Shown here one piece after another: positions 1 to 7,884 of a DNA stretch of 16,731 nt. The stretch is taken from assembly GCA_036940085.1 (NCBI GenBank), contig JALLBK010000894.1:1-16731 (forward strand). Direction: 5' to 3'. Position numbers and translations under genes: made by a program. The notes beneath the pieces were generated by a model. That model had not been told where the DNA came from. It saw only the letters and a list, made by a program, of their open reading frames with translations, and did no database searches. Positions within the stretch are counted from its first letter, which is position 1. Each line of letters begins with the position of its first letter. Origin of the DNA: Discostella pseudostelligera. Lineage: Eukaryota; Bacillariophyta; Thalassiosirophyceae; Thalassiosirales; Thalassiosiraceae.

Positions 1-274
1 GGGGGGGGGGTAACGAATATTGCGCAATGAGCAATTTGAATTTAGGAACGGTGGTGGGGACTCCAATTTATGCCGGTAGAAGATTCGGTTGCTCCGCTTA
101 GGGATGAAATGGTCGTGTTTGCGGGCAGTCTTTTTGCGGTGAATTTGTTGTTTTGCCTGCGCGTCGGGTGTCTTTTGTGCTTGGGGGAATTGTCCTGTTC
201 GCAATTCCCTACTATTATCGAGTGGTACGGCAAAATCTCATCTCAGTCTCGAACTTTTTATCCAAAAATACTAG
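1..274. other. Left-edge region upstream of clathrin main exon
   Basis: The first ten bases are all G, which is unusual and may be a contig or read end. The rest holds several overlapping short open frames on both strands (for example + from 70 and from 153). None resembles a known protein, and each conflicts with the clathrin frame that starts at 275. It probably contains the 5' end or first intron of the clathrin gene. Confidence 0.5.
27..53 (+). other. Candidate first coding exon of clathrin heavy chain
   Basis: An ATG at 27 opens nine codons (MSNLNLGTV) that end at a possible donor GTGGGG at 54; GTGGTG at 51 is an alternative that also keeps phase 0. Joined to the acceptor before 275, the reading continues in frame into LQQLGVPE. 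The resulting N-terminus is short and begins much like the MSDL or MTNL starts of fungal and amoebal clathrins, but it lacks the usual LPI motif. The implied intron is 221 nt. The donor is weak and no other exon in 1-274 fits better, so this is a suggestion only. The real exon could also lie beyond the left edge. Confidence 0.3.
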
Positions 275-3200
275 CTCCAACAACTCGGAGTCCCCGAAAC
301 GAGCATCAAACATGGCCTCACGACTATGGAGTCCGACAGATGGATCGTCTCGGTTGAACCCACCCAACTCACCCTCGTGGACCTCCAAAACCAGGCGCAA
401 GTTACTCGTCGTCCAATGACGGCCGAGGCCGTCGTGATGAACCCTTCTTCCAACATCCTCGCCCTCCGAAGTGGAAAGATTATCCAAATGTTCAACCTCG
501 ATACCAAAGCGAAGCTCAAGAGTCATGAAATGGAGGGTATTGTGTTTTGGAAGTGGACAGGGGCGAACAACCTCGCATTGGTTACTGCTACCGCTGTCTT
601 TCACTGGAGTACTGAAGGGACAAGCGCTCCCGTTCAAATGTTCACGCGTCACCAGAACGTTGGACCCAATACCCAAATCATCAATTACCAAGTCTCTCCC
701 GATGAGAAATGGTATCTACTTGGAGGCATTAGTGCCGGACAGGATGGTGGCGTCAATGGCATCATGCAACTCTACAGTGTGGAGAAAAAAGTGTCGCAAT
801 CGCTACAAGGACATGCCGGAGCATTTGCCAAAATCAAGCTCACCGGTCGGGAGGATCATGCTCAGCTTCTTGTTTTCCACGAAAAGAAGGCAGAAGACCC
901 ATCCCACAAACTGTTCATTATGGAGGTAGGACGTGATCCTTCTAAAGGTGCACCTCTACGTCTGCCCCCAACTATGATTCCTGTCCCACCTGAGGCGGCG
1001 CAGGATTTCCCCGTTAGCATGGTAATTGATGCCAAAGACGATATCGCATTCCTTCTCTCGAAAATGGGTTTCGTTTATATGTTCGACATTCATTCTGGCA
1101 AAACGATGTTTAGGACGAGGATAACGCAGGAGACTGTCTTTGTGACATGTGGGCAGCAGTCGACAGGTGCGGTGTTTGGGATTACTGTTCGCACTGGACG
1201 AGTGATGCGTATCGCCTTGAACGGCCCGACTTTGGTTCCATACATCGTGAACACCTTACGTGACAATGAATTAGCGATTAAGGTTGCTGGGCGCTTGGGA
1301 CTACCTGGAGCGGAGCACTTGTACACCCAAGAATTTGAACGACTGATTGGTTCGGGGCAAGTCAAGGAGGCAGCGATGTTGGTCGCTAGTAGTGGTTCAG
1401 CTCTACGTACTCCCCAAACAATTGCACGATTTCAACAAATCCCTGCACAGCCTAACGCTCCCCAGCCAGTGTTCCAATACTTTTCGACTTTGCTGGAAAA
1501 TGGAAAGCTCAACGAGCAGGAGAGTATCGAGTTAGCCAAACCGGTGTTGCAGCAGGGCCGACCTCAACTCATGGAAAAGTGGCTCAAAGATGATAAGTTG
1601 CACTGCTCGGAAGCGCTCGGGGATTTGATCATGCCGCATGATACCGCAATGGCATTGAGTGTGTATTTGAGGAGCGAGTGTCACGCAAAGGCCATCCAAT
1701 GCTTTGTCCAGCGGGGGGAGTATGACAAGATTGTTCCGTACTCGACGTCAGTTGGATATACCATGGACTACTCAAGCATGTTGAGTCAACTGCTGTTCAA
1801 CAATCCCCAGGGCGCGTTGGATCTTGCCAAAGGATTGGTCAGCGCTGAGGGTGGACCGCTGATAGACATTCAGGCCACTGCTGAGGCTTTCTTGTCTAAT
1901 AACCGCGTCAGAGAAACTACCGCCTTTTTGCTCGAGGCTCTCAAGGACAATAAGCCGGAGCATGCCTACCTTCAGACCAAACTGCTGGAGATCAACCTCA
2001 TCGGCGGCGCGCCCCAGGTCGCAGATGCCATTATGCAGAACGGAATTTTGACCCACTACGATCGTGCTCACGTCGGCAAGCTCTGTGAACGCGCTGGAAT
2101 GTGGCAACGCGCGGCTGAGCACTATACGGATATCAATGACATCAAGCGTGTGTTCAAGAACAGTCATCAAATGAACCCCGAGTTTGTCGTGACTTACTTT
2201 GGAAAGCTGAACCGCGAACAGAGCATCGCACTTCTCAAGGACATGATGTCCCGTGGTCCATCCAACATGCAAGTTTGTGTCGAGGTTGCCAAGAAGTATC
2301 ACGAGGAACTCGGATCAGAGGAGCTTGTAAAAGTGTTCGAGAATGCCAAAGCTACCGAAGGCTTGTACTACTACCTTGGCGCCGTTGTCAACTTCTCTGA
2401 GGATCCCATCGTTCACTTCAAGTATATTCAGAGTGCTTGCATGTTGGGTCAGTTCAAAGAGGCTGAACGCGTCTGCCGTGATTCCAACATTTATAATCCT
2501 GAGGAGGTAAAGAAATACTTGAAAAATGCCAAGCTCCCGGATCCACGCCCCCTCATTCACGTGTGTGATCGATTCGACTTTGTGGACGAGCTTACGGAGT
2601 ATTTGTACTTGAATAGTCTCCTTCAATATGTGGAAGTTTACGTCACTAAGGTTTCCCCCACCAAAACTCCCCAAGTTGTTGGGAAGCTGTTTGACCTCGG
2701 AGCGAACCAGGATTTCACTAAGCGCATCCTAATGGCAGTGGGTACCGCCTGTCCTGTCGAGGAGATGGTGGAAATCGCCGAAACTCGTAACCGTCTTCGT
2801 ATGCTTCAGCCGTGGCTCGAGGCTCGCGTTGCAACTGGTAGTACTGAACCAGGCACTCATAATGCTTTGGGTAAGATTTACATTCAGCTGAACAAGGATC
2901 CTAAGGCATTTTTAACGAACAACATGTTCTACGAACCCAAGGTTCTCGGTATGTTCTGTGAGAGCTTGGATCCATCTTTGGCGTTTGTTGCGTACAAGAA
3001 GGGTGCAGGGGAATGTGACGACGAGCTCATCAAGATCAGTTTCACCCACGGTTTGTTCCGTGACCTTGCGAGGTACCTGGTTGAGCGTCAAGATTTGGAT
3101 CTGTGGGCTAAGGTCCTCACAAAGGAGGAAGCGACCGGCGAGGAAAGCGTAGAGGCGGCGGCGGATAAGGAGGTGCAGCGCAGGCAGCTCATTGATCAAG

Positions 3201-5407
3201 TGGTGGAATGGGCTCTTCCTGAGAGCGAGTCTGCCGATGAGGTTTCGTGTACAGTCAAGGCATTCATGGCTGCTGACCTTCCCGGAGAGCTTATCATCCT
3301 TCTCGAACGTATCATTCTGCAAGGATCGGACTTTTCTGACAACAAAAATCTTCAGAACTTGCTCATCCTCACTGCTATTCGAGCTGATCACACTCGTGTT
3401 TCCGGATACATCGACCAATTGGACAACTTCGACGCAAAGGACATCGCACTTATTTGTGTTTCTGAAAGTCACATGCTTTACGAGGAAGCTTACAGCATTT
3501 ACAACAAATTTGCCAAGAGCGAACACACTCCTGACAAGGAGGAGCAGGTTGAGATGCAGGTACTCGCCATCGGTGTCCTCGTTGACTACATGAAGGATCT
3601 AGATCGTGCAAAGGGTTATGCCACTCAAGCTGACGAGAAGCCTGTTTGGTCGAAGCTTGGTAAATCTCAGTTGGAGGAGAAGATGGCTGCTGAGGCGATT
3701 ACGAGTTTCATCAATGCCGAGGATGCTAGTGAGTATGTGAAGGTGTGCGCGGAGGCGAATGAGGCAGAGATCTACACCGAGCTGATCCCCTACCTAAAGA
3801 TGGCACGAAAGAATCTGCAGGAGAATCTATTGGACACCGAGCTAATCTACGCGTATGCAAAGATCAACAACCTGACCGAGCTCGAGATCCTTGTGAATGG
3901 CCCCAACGTTGCCAACATTCAGGCCATCGGAGATCGCTGCTTTTCAGAGGGGCTATATCATGCTTCGAAGATCTTGTACAAGAGTATCAACAACAACTCA
4001 AAGCTTGCTCTATGCCACATCCACCTCGAGGAGTACCGCGAAGCTGTTGCCGCAGCGACATTGGCGAACAACGTTTCAACTTGGAAGCAGGTTTGCTTCG
4101 CTTGTCTGAAGGCGAAGGAGTACCGCCTTGCCGCCACTTGTGGGCTTGAGGTCATTAAGTACCCTGATCACGTCGATGATGTTGTTACATACTACTCCGA
4201 TCTTGGATACTTCGATCACCTTGTTTCTCTCTTCGAACAAGGACTTGGTTTGGAAGACGCTCACATCGGTATTTTCACTGAACTCGGCATTCTTTACACC
4301 AAGCACGTTCCAGAAAAGGTCATGGAGCATTGCAAGGTATTCTTCAGCAAACTCAACGTGTCCAAGGTCGTCCGAGCGTGCGAACGCGCCCGTTTGTGGG
4401 CCCCTGCTGTTTATCTGTACATGGCTGATAAGCAATCCGACAACGCGGTGAAGATAATGTCAGAGCATGCTAGTGCATTTGACAACGACCTGTTCTTAGA
4501 CTCAATCGTCAAGGTGCGCAACGGTGAAGTCATGTACAAGGCGGTGAACTTCTACCTTACGATGCATCCCATGCTATTCACGAGACTGATGGAGGTTCTT
4601 GAAAACCTAGTGGATCACTCTCGTGTTGTCAACCAACTTCGTCGCACTGGTGACTGGGCATTGCAGATTGGACAAGCCTACATGAAGTCCGTTCAGAAGG
4701 CTAACCTAAGTGCGGTCAATGAAGCCCTCAATGAACTCTATATTGAAGATGAGGATTATGAGTCTCTACGAAAATCGATTGACAAATTCCAGAACTTCAA
4801 TATGATTGCCCTCGCGTCAAAGCTTGCCACCCACGAGCTCTTGGAGTTCCGTCGTATCTCCGCATATGTCTACCGATGCAATAAGAAGTGGACGAATTCG
4901 ATTGAGCTGTCGAAGAATGATCGTATGTGGAAGGACTGCATTGACACCGCCAACGAGTCAGCCAGTTCAGAGATCATTGAGAACCTGTTGCGGTTCTTCT
5001 GCGAGACGTCCGAGAAAGAATGCTTTTGCGCAGCTCTCTTCACCTGCTTCTCCCATGTGCGTCCAGATGTGGCCCTTGAACTTGGATGGCTCAACGGCTA
5101 CCAGAACTTCATTACGCCCTTCCTCATTCAGAACATGCGCCAGACTCATGACCGTCTAAAAGCTTTGGAGGAACGCACAAAACCTCCTAAGGAAGAGGAC
5201 AACCAAGACCAAATTGCCGGAACATACAGCCAATTGGGGGGTTTCAACAATATGCTGATGTTGGAAAATGGTGGAGGCATGGGGGGAATGATGCCACCGC
5301 AGCAGGGAGTGATGCCGGACATGATGGGTTTTGGTGGCAACATGCACATGCATAACGGAATGATGCCCAACGGTATGGGAAATCCAGGAATGATGGGTGG
5401 CATGTAA
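275..5407 (+). CDS. CLTC: Clathrin heavy chain (main exon; first short exon tentative)
   Basis: Clathrin heavy chain forms the leg of the triskelion that coats vesicles at the plasma membrane, trans-Golgi and endosomes. An intron-free frame encodes 1693 residues from the Met at 326, close to the roughly 1675 aa of animal clathrin, with family similarity along its whole length: N-terminal beta-propeller, linker, alpha-zigzag leg repeats and C-terminal trimerization region. In the propeller the groove that binds clathrin-box peptides is recognisable: Q54, F56, K61 and K63 match the human binding residues Q89, F91, K96 and K98, while human T87 is Ile here. Homology does not stop at the Met at 326. 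The 17 codons before it, starting at 275 (LQQLGVPETSIKHGL then TT), match the conserved LGI...TMESD stretch of other clathrins. They follow an in-frame TAG at 272-274 that doubles as a splice acceptor (ATACTAG), so the true start lies in an upstream exon. An acidic/Ala insert sits at 3121-3186 and the tail is Met/Gly-rich. Near the tail, NMLML resembles the QLMLT Hsc70-uncoating motif. Confidence 0.97.
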   Translation, partial: LQQLGVPETSIKHGLTTMESDRWIVSVEPTQLTLVDLQNQAQVTRRPMTAEAVVMNPSSNILALRSGKIIQMFNLDTKAKLKSHEMEGIVFWKWTGANNLALVTATAVFHWSTEGTSAPVQMFTRHQNVGPNTQIINYQVSPDEKWYLLGGISAGQDGGVNGIMQLYSVEKKVSQSLQGHAGAFAKIKLTGREDHAQLLVFHEKKAEDPSHKLFIMEVGRDPSKGAPLRLPPTMIPVPPEAAQDFPVSMVIDAKDDIAFLLSKMGFVYMFDIHSGKTMFRTRITQETVFVTCGQQSTGAVFGITVRTGRVMRIALNGPTLVPYIVNTLRDNELAIKVAGRLGLPGAEHLYTQEFERLIGSGQVKEAAMLVASSGSALRTPQTIARFQQIPAQPNAPQPVFQYFSTLLENGKLNEQESIELAKPVLQQGRPQLMEKWLKDDKLHCSEALGDLIMPHDTAMALSVYLRSECHAKAIQCFVQRGEYDKIVPYSTSVGYTMDYSSMLSQLLFNNPQGALDLAKGLVSAEGGPLIDIQATAEAFLSNNRVRETTAFLLEALKDNKPEHAYLQTKLLEINLIGGAPQVADAIMQNGILTHYDRAHVGKLCERAGMWQRAAEHYTDINDIKRVFKNSHQMNPEFVVTYFGKLNREQSIALLKDMMSRGPSNMQVCVEVAKKYHEELGSEELVKVFENAKATEGLYYYLGAVVNFSEDPIVHFKYIQSACMLGQFKEAERVCRDSNIYNPEEVKKYLKNAKLPDPRPLIHVCDRFDFVDELTEYLYLNSLLQYVEVYVTKVSPTKTPQVVGKLFDLGANQDFTKRILMAVGTACPVEEMVEIAETRNRLRMLQPWLEARVATGSTEPGTHNALGKIYIQLNKDPKAFLTNNMFYEPKVLGMFCESLDPSLAFVAYKKGAGECDDELIKISFTHGLFRDLARYLVERQDLDLWAKVLTKEEATGEESVEAAADKEVQRRQLIDQVVEWALPESESADEVSCTVKAFMAADLPGELIILLERIILQGSDFSDNKNLQNLLILTAIRADHTRVSGYIDQLDNFDAKDIALICVSESHMLYEEAYSIYNKFAKSEHTPDKEEQVEMQVLAIGVLVDYMKDLDRAKGYATQADEKPVWSKLGKSQLEEKMAAEAITSFINAEDASEYVKVCAEANEAEIYTELIPYLKMARKNLQENLLDTELIYAYAKINNLTELEILVNGPNVANIQAIGDRCFSEGLYHASKILYKSINNNSKLALCHIHLEEYREAVAAATLANNVSTWKQVCFACLKAKEYRLAATCGLEVIKYPDHVDDVVTYYSDLGYFDHLVSLFEQGLGLEDAHIGIFTELGILYTKHVPEKVMEHCKVFFSKLNVSKVVRACERARLWAPAVYLYMADKQSDNAVKIMSEHASAFDNDLFLDSIVKVRNGEVMYKAVNFYLTMHPMLFTRLMEVLENLVDHSRVVNQLRRTGDWALQIGQAYMKSVQKANLSAVNEALNELYIEDEDYESLRKSIDKFQNFNMIALASKLATHELLEFRRISAYVYRCNKKWTNSIELSKNDRMWKDCIDTANESASSEIIENLLRFFCETSEKECFCAALFTCFSHVRPDVALELGWLNGYQNFITPFLIQNMRQTHDRLKALEERTKPPKEEDNQDQIAGTYSQLGGFNNMLMLENGGGMGGMMPPQQGVMPDMMGFGGNMHMHNGMMPNGMGNPGMMGGM

Positions 5408-5450
5408 CAATTGCATTTTGGCAGTGATAGGGAAAGATAATATGTACGAA

Positions 5451-5456
5451 AATAAA
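5451..5456 (+). promoter_or_regulatory. Poly(A)-signal-like AATAAA after clathrin heavy chain
   Basis: AATAAA lies 44 nt after the clathrin stop codon, inside the 108-bp convergent gap to the stop of the small - strand gene at 5516. The two 3' untranslated regions very likely overlap. Whether this organism uses AATAAA for cleavage is not shown by the sequence. Confidence 0.4.
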
Positions 5457-5515
5457 CTCAGGCTAATAGTCGTTTGAAATAGCACTCTTTTGAACCTGTT
5501 CATGCATTGAGGAAG

Positions 5516-6082
5516 TCAAACTTCATCCCAACACGGCTTCTCTTTCAACTCCCAAATAACTCCTGCAGTTGGGCTTCGTGTCAAATCACTTCCTAAATTC
5601 TTCCTGTAGTGAGTTTCGGCAAGTAACTGCTCTGCTCTGTTGGGATCCGGTTCCATTTTTGCCTTCATGGCCATTTTCACATCGTTCCATTGAGCTGTGC
5701 ATGCGTCTGCAATGAGAATAATATATTTGATGTGTGTAGAAAGAACTGACATTAGATCGAATTGACTGCCACAACATCAAGCATCATAATATCTTGTGCA
5801 TGTTCGGCGGGCCGACACCGACACCCAGCCGTACTACCCACTGGACTTACCAAATCTTCCGAATCGATAAAGAGAATCTTTTTGGTAGCTGCTCCCTATG
5901 CAACGCGTCCATTCATCCTAAATGAGCAGGAAGGGAGATGCAAGTGAAAAATGAGAAGACGGAGGTGACGCGCAAGGCCACCACCCCTCCCTCACACGTG
6001 ACACGCGAAGATTGTTGCACAATTTAAGCGTCGAACTCACAAAAAAGTGAAGCACATTCACTACCTCGTTTGGCTGGACCAT
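5516..6082 (-). CDS. Small DUF3128/EMI1-like protein, three exons
   Basis: The gene model is assembled by eye. Exon 1 is 6065-6082 (MVQPNE), exon 2 is 5851-5917 and exon 3 is 5516-5706, together 276 nt and 91 residues. The introns are 147 nt (GTAGTG...TTTAG) and 144 nt (GTAAGT...TTGCAG), and all phases agree. The spliced protein has the pattern of the DUF3128 (EMI1/PANTS-like) family: a tryptophan and cysteine near the N-terminus (EWTRC), then YRFGRFDACTAQWNDV, which matches the family's Y-R-x-G-x-(4)-C-x-(3)-W-x-D block, a helical middle with ETHYRKN, and a C-terminal VIWELKEKPCW like the family's VWE-R ending. The further cysteine common after the W-x-D block is replaced (KMAMKAK). Family members are small proteins of unclear biochemical role; yeast Emi1 is linked to meiotic induction. 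The gene is convergent with clathrin and divergent from the SDS22 gene. It is short enough to be missed by single-exon gene finding. Confidence 0.75.
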
Positions 6083-6308
6083 AACGCTCGTGGATTGCTG
6101 CCTTTTGGGCGGCCGGGGGTCGTCGGTAGTAGTAAGTATTGATCGGATGAGGTTGGTGGTGACTGGTGACTGGTGAATGAAGTATGAAGTGGAAGTCCGT
6201 GGTCCGTCGGTAGCGGAAATGAAGATATTATGGCGGGTTCGGAGAGCTTCCCGCCATTTTCGCTACAATTTTCTTCGCAAGCAGTACTTATCAACGATCC
6301 TCGCAACC
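6083..6308. promoter_or_regulatory. Divergent promoter region between EMI1-like and SDS22 genes
   Basis: These 226 bases separate the two ATGs (6082 on the - strand, 6309 on the + strand), so they must carry both 5' untranslated regions and promoters. They contain a perfect 8-bp inverted repeat with GCGGG/CCCGC arms at 6230-6257 and a short direct repeat of TGGTGAC near 6158-6176. No clear TATA box was seen. An in-frame ATG at 6177 would extend the SDS22 protein, but the ATG at 6309 has the better context. Confidence 0.55.
6230..6257. repeat. Inverted repeat with E2F-like half-sites
   Basis: ATGGCGGG at 6230-6237 is the exact reverse complement of CCCGCCAT at 6250-6257, with a 12-nt spacer. 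The right arm sits in CTTCCCGCCATTTTCG, close to the TTTCCCGC consensus of E2F/DP factors known from plants and animals. It lies in the shared promoter, 52 nt before the SDS22 start codon. Factor identity is inference. Confidence 0.5.
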
Positions 6309-7736
6309 ATGGCTGCACCTCCGCCACCTGCCGATCCCTTAGCCACACCACCTCCCCACGAGGTGGAGCTACATACCGCTGTCGCCGAGTCATCTCCATC
6401 ATCACCACAGTCTCAGGTAGCAGCACCAGCATCAGCAGCAGCGCCGGAGCATCCGACGCAACCGTCAGTGCCAGAACCAGAACCAGAACAGCGGCGGGCA
6501 GTTCTCGCCCCGCTCCCCCTCGACTGGACCCGATTAAACGAGTGCAACGACACGAATCCTCCTCCAGCCAACAGCATCATTCGCTATCCATGGGATGTTG
6601 CCGACATTGACATTACCGACACCTATCTCACACTGGTGGGCACAGCCGGACAAAAAATTACACGCATGGGTCATAATCTCCATGAGCATGTCAATCCAAA
6701 TCTAACGCACTTGGTATTGCGGAGTCACTTGATACGTACTATGGAGGGGATACGTAACATGGAACATTTGGAATTATTGGAACTGTATGATAATATGATT
6801 GATGAGTTGAGAGAGTTGGATGTTCGTCGTGCTGATGCTGACGGGGATATGTGAGTGTTTGATTTCATACTCTGATCTCTGTGAGATTGACTTGTTTCCG
6901 ACTCAACCACTCCTTATTGTTCATCCGCAAATTGATACATTTTCACGGTAGACATTGCACAAAACAAAATAAAAAACATCAAGGGACTTCGTCATCTAAC
7001 GCTGCTTCGAAAGATCGACCTCGGTGCCAACCGCATTCGAACAATCGACGAGGAGGAAATGTCTGGTCTTGAAAATCTGGAGGAACTATGGCTTGGAAAG
7101 AATAAAATTGAACACATTAGCGGAATAAGTAAGCTCACCAAGCTTCGCAAACTCGACTTGCAATCGAATCGATTAACGAGGATAGAAAATTTACATGGAC
7201 AGGTTGATACCCTGGAGGAATTGTATTTGTCGCATAATGCAATTGATATCGAGGGCGCCAAGGTCGAGACAGGGTTGGCATTGCCATTCATGCAATTGAG
7301 TACAATTGATATGTCGAGGAATCGACTTACGGATACATCCCCTTTTGCGCACTTGACGTCGTTGAATGATCTATGGATATCGGGAAATGATATTAAATCC
7401 TTCGATGACATTGAGCCTATACGAGGCTTGACTCAATTGGATAGTCTATACCTGGAATACAACCCCGTGGATAAGGATTTTGAATATAGAATGAAACTAG
7501 CCAAGATGATCCCATCATTGACACAGATTGATGCCAATAAGATTGGAGGATTGGGGCAGCACGGGTATATGTCGAGCCAACAATCATTGGTGGAGAGGAT
7601 GCGGCAGATTCAGGACACGGTAATTGAAAAGGCGAAGATGGAGGTGCAGCAGAAGGAGGAGGGCGAGGACGACGGTGCTGAAAATGCGAAGATGGAAGTG
7701 CAGAAGGAGGTGGGCGAAGACGACGGGGCCTGCTGA
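6309..7736 (+). CDS. PPP1R7: SDS22-type leucine-rich-repeat protein (PP1 regulatory subunit), two exons
   Basis: SDS22 is a leucine-rich-repeat protein that binds protein phosphatase 1 and controls its maturation and mitotic function. Exon 1 is 6309-6850 and starts in a good context (AACCATGG). Its first 70 or so residues are low complexity (Pro, Ala, Ser, Glu). LRR units then begin near residue 125 (NLTHLVLRSHLI, LELLELYDNMI). Exon 2 (6952-7736) continues with 22-residue SDS22 repeats (DIAQNKIKNIKGL, KIDLGANRI, ELWLGKNKI, KLDLQSNRL, ELYLSHNAI, TIDMSRNRL, DLWISGNDI, SLYLEYNPV) and the family's capping segment (YRMKLAKMIPSLTQIDA). About 441 residues are expected, longer than animal PPP1R7 (360 aa). 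The oddity is that the canonical donor GTGAGT at 6851 and acceptor GGTAG ending at 6951 give 1327 coding nt, one base too many, so the frame breaks at the junction. The LRR pattern on both sides shows that both frames are right. The C-terminus carries an imperfect tandem duplication. Confidence 0.88.
7632..7730 (+). repeat. Imperfect tandem duplication in SDS22 C-terminus
   Basis: A 48-nt unit (7632-7679) and a 45-nt unit (7686-7730), separated by six bases, encode AKMEVQQKEEGEDDGA and AKMEVQKEVGEDDGA. They differ by one lost codon and several substitutions. The result is an acidic, probably disordered or helical tail beyond the LRR cap, outside the PP1-binding face of known SDS22 proteins. 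Confidence 0.85.
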
Positions 7737-7773
7737 AAGCGGAGAAAGTATGAATAATCTAAAGTTATGATTT

Positions 7774-7794
7774 CTCGAGTAGGAATTACTCGAG
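7774..7794. repeat. Perfect inverted repeat in convergent 3' region
   Basis: CTCGAGTA (7774-7781) and TACTCGAG (7787-7794) form an 8-bp stem around the 5-nt loop GGAAT. It lies in the 148-bp gap between the stop codons of the SDS22 gene and the sorting nexin, so it would be transcribed in both 3' untranslated regions. Each arm also contains an XhoI-type palindrome (CTCGAG), so part of the symmetry is intrinsic. A role in 3'-end formation or mRNA stability is inference. Confidence 0.5.
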
Positions 7795-7884
7795 TTCAGA
7801 ACGGGAGTAGAAATAATTATGCTTTACATGAGTGTTCACATGATTATGTTGTTGAAATTCGGATGATGAGGGTCGTTGACAATA

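Noticed and set aside
153..274. Frame whose end (AIPYYYRV before a GTACGG donor at 225) could join clathrin at 275 in phase 0
   Set aside because: It has no ATG (opens with TTG), is hydrophobic and unlike any clathrin N-terminus, and would need a 50-nt intron.
70..357. 95-codon + strand frame at the left edge
   Set aside because: It overlaps the clathrin N-terminal coding stretch in another frame and shows no recognisable protein pattern.
2912..3526. 204-codon - strand frame antisense to clathrin
   Set aside because: Antisense shadow of a strongly conserved coding exon.
6177..6308. Upstream in-frame ATG extension of SDS22 by 44 codons
   Set aside because: The extension lies across the divergent promoter palindrome, is unlike SDS22, and the ATG at 6309 has a stronger initiation context.
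5408..6308. Search for tRNA, snRNA or mobile-element ends in the intergenic regions
   Set aside because: No cloverleaf-like set of A/B boxes, terminal inverted repeats with target duplications, or transposase-like frames were seen.
6061..6432. 123-codon - strand frame over the SDS22 5' end
   Set aside because: It overlaps the SDS22 coding exon and promoter, and the EMI1-like first exon uses a different frame of the same strand.
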